A stretch of DNA of 11,339 nt. Origin: Thermodesulfovibrio sp. GTDB lineage: Bacteria; Nitrospirota; Thermodesulfovibrionia; Thermodesulfovibrionales; Thermodesulfovibrionaceae. The position numbers were made by a program, and so were the translations under genes. Every line of letters begins with the position of its first letter. Positions within the stretch are counted from its first letter, which is position 1. A model generated the notes under the pieces. It was not told the origin of the DNA, made no database searches, and saw only the letters and a list, made by a program, of their open reading frames with translations. This document shows, piece after piece, positions 5,602-11,339 of the stretch. Location: the NCBI GenBank assembly GCA_026415595.1, contig JAOAGU010000001.1, positions 43,767 to 55,105 of the forward strand, read 5' to 3'.

Positions 5602-7134
5602 TTAGTGTCTAAAGTGTCTTATGCCTGTCAAAACCATGGACATGCCATACTGATCTGCTGCATCAATTACTTCTTGATCCCTTACAGAACCACCGGGCTG
5701 AATTATTGCAGAAATACCATTTTGTGCCAGTACATCAATGTTGTCTCTGAATGGGAAAAACCCGTCAGAGGCAACTACAGTGTTCTTAAGAGGGCTTAAA
5801 GCATGCATTGCTCCTATTTTAGAGGAAAAAACTCTGCTTGTCTGTCCAATTCCAAGTCCTATTGTTCTATCCTCTTTTGCATAGACAACAGCATTGGATT
5901 TTACATGTTTACAAACCTTCCATGCAAATTTAAGGGCTTTCCATTCTTCATCTGTTGGTTTTCTTTTGGTCACCACCTTAGTTTGAGCAAACTCATCATC
6001 AATCTTATCCCACTGTTGAACAATGAACCCGCCGAGTATTCTTTTTAAGTCAAAGCCTGAGGGTTCTATTTTTTCTTTTAGGGAAGGAAATCTAAGAATT
6101 CTTAAATTTTTCTTACTACTAAAAACTTCTAATGCTTCCTTTTCAAAATCTGATGCTATAATTACTTCATAAAATGTAAGAATTACCTCCTCAGCAGTTT
6201 TTTTATCAACAATTCTGTTAAAGGCAATGATGCCGCCAAAGGCACTAACAGGATCGCATGCAAAGGCTTTTTTATAGGAATCATGAAGGTTTTCTCCGAT
6301 AGCAACTCCGCAAGGATTATTATGTTTTACGATAACACATACAGGCTCATTAAACTCAGCAGCTAAAAGCACTGCTGAATGGGTATCAAGATAATTATTA
6401 AATGACATCTCTTTGCCTTGTAATATCTCTGCTTCTATTAAAGATGGTGTTTCATTTATAGCATAAAGGGCTGCTTGCTGATGAGGATTTTCACCATATC
6501 TAAGAGCTCTCACCATTTTGAGAGGCAGAGTCCAGTTTTGACAAAAGCCTGAAGGACTGATTTTATCAAAATACTCTGCGATTAATGCATCATATCTTGC
6601 TGTGTGAGCAAAAACTTTCTTAGCAAGTTCAAATCTTCTCTCAAGAGATACAGCCCCTTTTTTAATATCCTCAATTATTGAAGTATAATCATCTGGATCA
6701 ACAATAACAATTACATCCTTATAGTTTTTTGCCGATGCTCTTAGCAGTGTAGGTCCACCAATGTCAATATTTTCAATTGCTTCTTCAAGACTTACACTTT
6801 CCTTTTTAACTGTTGCCTCAAAGGGATATAGATTAACCACTACTAAATCTATAGGCTTTATACCAAGTTTTTCCATTGCCTCAACATCTTCTTTGTTGTC
6901 TCTTCTGGCAAGTATTCCTCCGTGTATAAGAGGATGAAGTGTTTTGACTCTACCATCCATTATTTCAGGAAAGCCTGTATAATTGGAGACATCTGTCACA
7001 TTAATTCCTGATTCCCTCAACAGTTTTGCTGTTCCTCCTGTTGAAAGAATCTGTATTTCTAATTTGCTGAGTTCTTTTGCAAAATCAACAATTCCCTTTT
7101 TGTCCGATACGCTTATTAGTGCTCTTTTTATCAC
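5602..7134 (-). CDS. purH: Bifunctional AICAR formyltransferase / IMP cyclohydrolase
   Basis: Carries out the last two steps of IMP synthesis: formyl transfer from 10-formyltetrahydrofolate to AICAR, then ring closure. The 510 residues are slightly shorter than E. coli (about 529). The N-terminal MGS-like cyclohydrolase domain (1 to about 190) shows ALISVSDKKG (5-14), STGGTAK (31-37) and the GRVKTLHPLIHGGIL segment (61-75). The transformylase domain shows LRYGENPHQQ (211-220), the catalytic Lys-His pair in KHNNPCG (K270-H271), DPVSAFGG (294-301), and the conserved GGSVRDQEVI and C-terminal GIRHFRH. The start is GTG, inside a GTGA overlap with the carB stop (7131-7134). It is supported by a strong AAGGAGGT at 7141-7148, six bases upstream. 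The next gene begins one base after the stop. Confidence 0.97.
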   Translation of the reverse strand: MIKRALISVSDKKGIVDFAKELSKLEIQILSTGGTAKLLRESGINVTDVSNYTGFPEIMDGRVKTLHPLIHGGILARRDNKEDVEAMEKLGIKPIDLVVVNLYPFEATVKKESVSLEEAIENIDIGGPTLLRASAKNYKDVIVIVDPDDYTSIIEDIKKGAVSLERRFELAKKVFAHTARYDALIAEYFDKISPSGFCQNWTLPLKMVRALRYGENPHQQAALYAINETPSLIEAEILQGKEMSFNNYLDTHSAVLLAAEFNEPVCVIVKHNNPCGVAIGENLHDSYKKAFACDPVSAFGGIIAFNRIVDKKTAEEVILTFYEVIIASDFEKEALEVFSSKKNLRILRFPSLKEKIEPSGFDLKRILGGFIVQQWDKIDDEFAQTKVVTKRKPTDEEWKALKFAWKVCKHVKSNAVVYAKEDRTIGLGIGQTSRVFSSKIGAMHALSPLKNTVVASDGFFPFRDNIDVLAQNGISAIIQPGGSVRDQEVIDAADQYGMSMVLTGIRHFRH

Positions 7135-10100
7135 TCCTGCACCTCCTTATGGTATTGCTGAATGGATTTTATACTTACAGGATGTTCCTTGAGTCTTCGG
7201 ATTGCTTTAACTATCGCATTTGCTCCTGAAATGGTTGTAGTATAGGGAATTTTGTATTGAAGTGCTCCTCTTCTTATATACATTGAGTCTCTCTGAGCCT
7301 GTTTTCCAAAAACAGTGTTTATAATAAAGCTAATCTGTTTGTTTTTAATTAAATCAAGCACATTAGGTCTTCCTTCTTGAAGTTTGTTTACTGTTTGCAC
7401 ATCTAAACCATTTGTCATTAAATATTTTGCAGTTCCACGGGTAGCAATAACTGTAAATCCAAGTTCTGTAAACTCCTTTGCAATTGAAAAAATTTGAGCT
7501 TTATCCTTATCTTTTACACTTATAAAAACTTTGCCACTTAAAGGAATTTTACCCATTGCACTCATCTGGGCTTTGGCGTAGGCAAGTCCAAAATCCTCAT
7601 CAATTCCCATAACCTCCCCAGTTGATTTCATTTCAGGTCCAAGAATTATATCTACTTCTGGGAATTTGTCAAAGGGGAAAATTGCCTCTTTTACTGTTAC
7701 ATAGGGAAGTTCAATATCATTAGTTAAACCAAGTTCTTTTAAAGTCTTGCCTACCATTATCTTAGATGCTATTGATGCCAGAGGTACTCCTATACTTTTA
7801 CTTACATAAGGAATAGTTCTTGATGCACGGGGATTTACTTCAAGTACATATATTTCAGAATCTTTTATGGCATACTGAACATTCATGAGTCCTTTAACTT
7901 CCAATTCTTTTGCAATAGCTATGGTTTCTTCTTTAATTTTTTGAATAATCTCCTTAGAAAGTGAATAGGGAGGAAGAGAACAAGCGCTATCTCCAGAGTG
8001 AATTCCTGCTTCCTCAATGTGCTGCATTATTCCTGCAACAACTACATCTACACCGTCAGAAATAGCATCCACATCCACTTCAATGGCATCTTCAAGGTAT
8101 CTGTCAATTAGCACAGGATGGTCTTCAGAGGCTTTTACTGCCTCTTTCATATATCTTCTTAAAGAGTCTTCATCATATACAATCTCCATAGCTCTTCCAC
8201 CTAAAACGTAGGAGGGTCTTACAAGAATGGGATAACCGAGTTTATCTGCTATTTTTAATGCTTCTTCAAGTGAAATTGCTGTTCCGCTTGGAGGCTGTTT
8301 TAGATTTAATTTTTCAACGAGCTCTTTAAATCTTTTTCTGTCCTCTGCTCTGTCAATAGCATCTGCCTTTGTACCAAGAATATTCACTCCGTAAGCCTCC
8401 AATGCTTTGGCAAGTTTAAGAGGAGTTTGACCTCCAAACTGAAGTATCACCCCAAGAGGTTTTTCCCTTTCAACAATATGTAACACATCTTCAAGGGTGA
8501 GAGGCTCAAAGTAGAGCCTGTCAGATGTATCATAATCTGTGCTTACTGTCTCTGGATTACAGTTTATCATTATAGTCTCAAACCCGAGTTCTCTTAAACC
8601 AAAAACCGAATGAACACAGCAGTAATCAAATTCAATTCCCTGACCAATTCTATTTGGCCCAGAACCAAGGATAATTACTTTATTTTTATTCTCAGTGGGT
8701 GGCGCATCAGAGTCAAGTAAGGCATCAGAGTTTATAGAATAATATTCTCTCTCATAACTTGAATACATGTAAGGAGTATAGGCAACAAACTCAGCAGCAC
8801 AGGTATCAACGAGTTTATAAATTGGGTCAATTCCGTAATCCTTTCTTAATATTCTTATATCATCCTCTTTTTTACCCATTAAAACAGCGATTCTTCTGTC
8901 AGAAAGACCGTTTTGTTTAGCATTTAGGATAAGTTCTTTTAATTCGGCTTCCTGCATCTTCAAGTTTTTAGAAAATCTGATATTTTCTTCAATTTCAATA
9001 ATATCCTTTATATTATTTAAAAACCAGGGGTCAATTCCGCTTAATTCATATATCTCGTCTATGTTGAAACCTCTTCTTATTGCCTCTGCTATATACCAAA
9101 GCCGTTCTGCATTGGGATTTTTAATTCGCCATCGGATTTCATCAGCGGATGTATTTATCTCTTCAAGTCCATATGAACCTATCTCTAAGGAACGAATTGC
9201 TTTGCCAAGTGCTTCTTTAAATGTTCTTCCAATAGCCATTACTTCTCCAACTGACTTCATCTGAGTGGTAAGAATAGGGTTGGCTTCTGGAAATTTTTCA
9301 AAGGTAAACCTTGGTATCTTTACTACTACATAATCAAGGGTTGGTTCAAAACTTGCAGGAGTTACTTTTGTTATGTCATTGGGAATTTCTTCAAGAGTAT
9401 ATCCAACCGCAAGTTTTGCAGCAATCTTAGCAATCGGAAAACCTGTGGCTTTACTTGCTAAGGCAGAACTACGGGATACCCTTGGATTCATTTCAATTAT
9501 AACCATTCTTCCATTTTTAGGATTTACTGCAAACTGAATGTTACTTCCACCTGTATCAACACCTATCTCTCTTATAGCTTTTATGGCGCTGTCACGCATT
9601 ATCTGGTATTCTCTATCTGTAAGTGTCTGTACTGGTGCAACTGTAATTGAGTCTCCTGTGTGTACACCCATAGGGTCAAAGTTTTCAATTGAGCAGACTA
9701 TGACCACATTATCTGCCCTGTCACGCATTACTTCAAGCTCAAACTCTTTCCAACCAAGTAAACTCTCCTCTACAAGAACCTGACTCACGGGACTTAGTTT
9801 GAGTCCTCTATCAAGAAGTTCTTTGTATTCCTCAATGTTGTATGCTATACCTCCACCTGTTCCACCAAGAGTAAAAGCAGGTCTTAGTATTGCGGGAAAA
9901 CCAATCCACTCTATCACTTCAAGTCCTTCTTTCAGACTATTAACAGCAGCAGAACGAGGCACCTCAAGACCAATCTTTATCATTGCATCTTTAAAGAGTT
10001 GTCTGTCTTCAGCTTTTTTTATAGCTTGAAGATTTGCTCCAATAAGTTCTATTGAATATTTATCAAGAATTCCAGCCTCACCAAGTTCTACAGCAAGATT

Positions 10101-10388
10101 AAGTGCTGTCTGTCCTCCAAGAGTAGGCAACAAGGCATCAGGTCTTTCATTTTTTATTATTAACTCAAGAATCTCAGCATTCAAAGGTTCAATATATGTA
10201 GCATCTGCCATGGAAGGGTCTGTCATGATTGTAGCAGGGTTTGAATTAACAAGTATAACTTGGTAGCCTTCCTGCTTTAAAGATTTACATGCCTGCGCAC
10301 CTGAATAGTCAAATTCACAAGCCTGTCCAATTATTATAGGACCCGAGCCTATTATCAATACTTTTTTAATATCAGTCCTCTTCGGCAT
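7131..10388 (-). CDS. carB: Carbamoyl-phosphate synthase large subunit
   Basis: Uses ammonia delivered from CarA, bicarbonate and two ATP to make carbamoyl phosphate for pyrimidine and arginine synthesis. Its 1085 residues cover the whole family architecture (E. coli about 1073). The first synthetase half opens with IIGSGPIIIGQACEFDYSG (G14 in the loop) and contains the ATP-grasp stretch with RPAFTLGGTGGG and EMNPRVSRSSALASKATG. The second half repeats the plan from GSGPNRIGQGIEFDY (G575), with RPSYVLGGRAM and EVNPRASRTIPYVSK. From about residue 945 to the end there is an MGS-like allosteric domain (SGKVFISVKDKDK near 950, then ATRGTAKYL). In enteric bacteria this domain binds UMP, IMP and ornithine; its ligands here are unknown. 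A GGAGGT stands close before the ATG (about 10393-10397). carA ends 12 bases upstream and the TGA overlaps purH by 4 bases. Confidence 0.98.
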   Translation of the reverse strand: MPKRTDIKKVLIIGSGPIIIGQACEFDYSGAQACKSLKQEGYQVILVNSNPATIMTDPSMADATYIEPLNAEILELIIKNERPDALLPTLGGQTALNLAVELGEAGILDKYSIELIGANLQAIKKAEDRQLFKDAMIKIGLEVPRSAAVNSLKEGLEVIEWIGFPAILRPAFTLGGTGGGIAYNIEEYKELLDRGLKLSPVSQVLVEESLLGWKEFELEVMRDRADNVVIVCSIENFDPMGVHTGDSITVAPVQTLTDREYQIMRDSAIKAIREIGVDTGGSNIQFAVNPKNGRMVIIEMNPRVSRSSALASKATGFPIAKIAAKLAVGYTLEEIPNDITKVTPASFEPTLDYVVVKIPRFTFEKFPEANPILTTQMKSVGEVMAIGRTFKEALGKAIRSLEIGSYGLEEINTSADEIRWRIKNPNAERLWYIAEAIRRGFNIDEIYELSGIDPWFLNNIKDIIEIEENIRFSKNLKMQEAELKELILNAKQNGLSDRRIAVLMGKKEDDIRILRKDYGIDPIYKLVDTCAAEFVAYTPYMYSSYEREYYSINSDALLDSDAPPTENKNKVIILGSGPNRIGQGIEFDYCCVHSVFGLRELGFETIMINCNPETVSTDYDTSDRLYFEPLTLEDVLHIVEREKPLGVILQFGGQTPLKLAKALEAYGVNILGTKADAIDRAEDRKRFKELVEKLNLKQPPSGTAISLEEALKIADKLGYPILVRPSYVLGGRAMEIVYDEDSLRRYMKEAVKASEDHPVLIDRYLEDAIEVDVDAISDGVDVVVAGIMQHIEEAGIHSGDSACSLPPYSLSKEIIQKIKEETIAIAKELEVKGLMNVQYAIKDSEIYVLEVNPRASRTIPYVSKSIGVPLASIASKIMVGKTLKELGLTNDIELPYVTVKEAIFPFDKFPEVDIILGPEMKSTGEVMGIDEDFGLAYAKAQMSAMGKIPLSGKVFISVKDKDKAQIFSIAKEFTELGFTVIATRGTAKYLMTNGLDVQTVNKLQEGRPNVLDLIKNKQISFIINTVFGKQAQRDSMYIRRGALQYKIPYTTTISGANAIVKAIRRLKEHPVSIKSIQQYHKEVQE
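7141..7148 (-). promoter_or_regulatory. Ribosome binding site deciding the GTG start of purH
   Basis: The minus strand carries AAGGAGGT six bases before the GTG at 7134, within the last codons of carB. Together with the GTGA stop/start overlap this fixes a non-ATG start for purH. It suggests that ribosomes both reinitiate from carB and load independently. Confidence 0.85.
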
Positions 10389-10400
10389 TAAACCTCCACT

Positions 10401-11339
10401 TTATACTTTTTCATAGTCTCTAACAATTTCTCTAAATCTTTCAAATACATCAAGGGCATCATTTGGACCAGGTCCTGCTTCAGGATGGTGTTGTACAGAG
10501 AAAATAGGGTATTCCACATGTTCCATTCCCTCCTCAGTTCCGTCATAAAGATTTTTATGAGTTAGTCTTACCTGTCCTTTTAAACTGCTTATGTCAACGC
10601 AATAGTTGTGATTTTGGGCTGTTATTGAAATCCTTTCAGTTTTAAGATCTTTGACAGGATGATTTCCTCCATGATGTCCAAACTTTAATTTATATGTTCT
10701 TCCTCCTAAAGCAAGTCCGATTAATTGATGTCCCAGACAGATTCCAAATAGGGGTTTTTTACCAATTATTTTTCTTATATTTTCTACAGCATATGAAAGA
10801 ATTTGTGGATCACCAGGACCATTGCTTAACATTATACATTTAGGCTCAAGCTCAAGAAGTGCCTCAGCAGGAGTTTTTCCTGGCATAACATAAACTGAAA
10901 AGCCTACTCTACGCAAATTTCTAAGTATATTCATCTTTACTCCGTAATCATATACTATACATAAAGGTAACCCTTCTTCTTTGTAATACCAATAAGGTTC
11001 CTTGCACATCATGGTACTTACATGATCAATCTCTGATATATCAGGATGTTCAATCACTTTTTTATGTAAGCTAACAGGATTAAGGTCATCTGTTGATATA
11101 ATTCCCATCTGAGCCCCATGGTCTCTTAAATGTTTTGTTAGTGCACGAGTATCAATTCCATGAATACCCACAATATTATACTTTTTTAGATATTCTCCAA
11201 GGCTTCCCTCTGCTCTCCAGTTGCTTGGATAATCCTTATATTCTCTAACCACAAAACCTTCTACCTTAGGACCTCCAATAGACTCAACATCTTCGTCATT
11301 CACTCCATAGTTTCCTATTTGAGTGTATGTCATTACAAC
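10401..11339 (-). CDS. carA: Carbamoyl-phosphate synthase small (glutaminase) subunit, N-terminus outside window
   Basis: Hydrolyses glutamine and passes ammonia through a tunnel to CarB. The frame is open to the window end: codons before the Met at 11333 read V-V-M-T-Y, the usual internal sequence. About 55-65 N-terminal residues are therefore missing and that Met is not the start. Counting from it, the small-subunit-specific domain includes IGNYGVN (6-12) and HGIDTRALTKHLRDHG (58-73). The class I glutamine amidotransferase domain follows, with SNGPGDP (170-176), the nucleophile elbow GICLGHQLIG (C199), and the catalytic His/Glu in QHHPE (H283, E285). All three catalytic residues are present. 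TAA at 10401-10403; carB starts 12 bases on. As the first gene seen of the operon, its promoter and any pyrimidine- or arginine-responsive leader lie outside the window. Confidence 0.97.
   Translation of the reverse strand, partial: VVMTYTQIGNYGVNDEDVESIGGPKVEGFVVREYKDYPSNWRAEGSLGEYLKKYNIVGIHGIDTRALTKHLRDHGAQMGIISTDDLNPVSLHKKVIEHPDISEIDHVSTMMCKEPYWYYKEEGLPLCIVYDYGVKMNILRNLRRVGFSVYVMPGKTPAEALLELEPKCIMLSNGPGDPQILSYAVENIRKIIGKKPLFGICLGHQLIGLALGGRTYKLKFGHHGGNHPVKDLKTERISITAQNHNYCVDISSLKGQVRLTHKNLYDGTEEGMEHVEYPIFSVQHHPEAGPGPNDALDVFERFREIVRDYEKV

Noticed and set aside
5605..6048. Open frames on the + strand opposite purH (and 6983-7192)
   Set aside because: Antisense to conserved transformylase and MGS-domain codons; nothing suggests real coding.
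9538..9783. Open frames on the + strand opposite carB (also 8017-8211, 9061-9264, 9799-10029)
   Set aside because: They are antisense to strongly conserved carB codons, have no Shine-Dalgarno and give low-complexity Ser/Ile-rich translations with no family resemblance.

Overview
This is a compact, AT-rich bacterial chromosomal window (roughly one third G+C by eye) with almost no non-coding DNA. It is housekeeping sequence plus two accessory membrane signalling proteins. No mobile element, phage gene, CRISPR array or pseudogene is visible. The gene content does not fix the taxon. The low G+C, the NusA lacking an extended C-terminus and the protein style remind me of a Thermodesulfovibrio-like member of Nitrospirota, but that is an impression and not a result.

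Layout. On the + strand, positions 1-338 hold the 3' end of nusA, followed 20 bases later by a complete recG (359-2431). Everything else is on the - strand. In transcription order, from high to low coordinates, it reads: carA (N-terminus outside the window), carB, purH, a globin-sensor/PsiE-like membrane protein, purD, tRNA-Leu(UAG), and a membrane-anchored GGDEF protein. recG and the GGDEF gene converge and overlap tail to tail by 4 bases (2428-2431).

How the genes work together. carA-carB-purH-(globin/PsiE)-purD looks like one tightly packed operon: gaps and overlaps are 12, -4, 1 and -4 bases. CarAB makes carbamoyl phosphate for pyrimidines and arginine. PurD catalyses the second step and PurH the last two steps of IMP synthesis, so both nucleotide branches share a transcript. 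The unexpected member is the 298-residue protein between purH and purD. It joins an N-terminal globin-coupled-sensor domain, with a recognisable proximal-histidine motif, to a four-helix PsiE-like membrane domain. It has no Shine-Dalgarno of its own and appears to be translated by coupling to purH. This is the most interesting object in the window.

Downstream of purD, a tRNA-Leu begins 22 bases after the stop codon. After a 152-base spacer comes a diguanylate cyclase with two membrane helices, a GGEEF active site, an RxxD inhibitory site and its own strong ribosome binding site. The only gene-free stretch is 3187-3441. It contains the tRNA, a weak promoter candidate and a weak inverted repeat.
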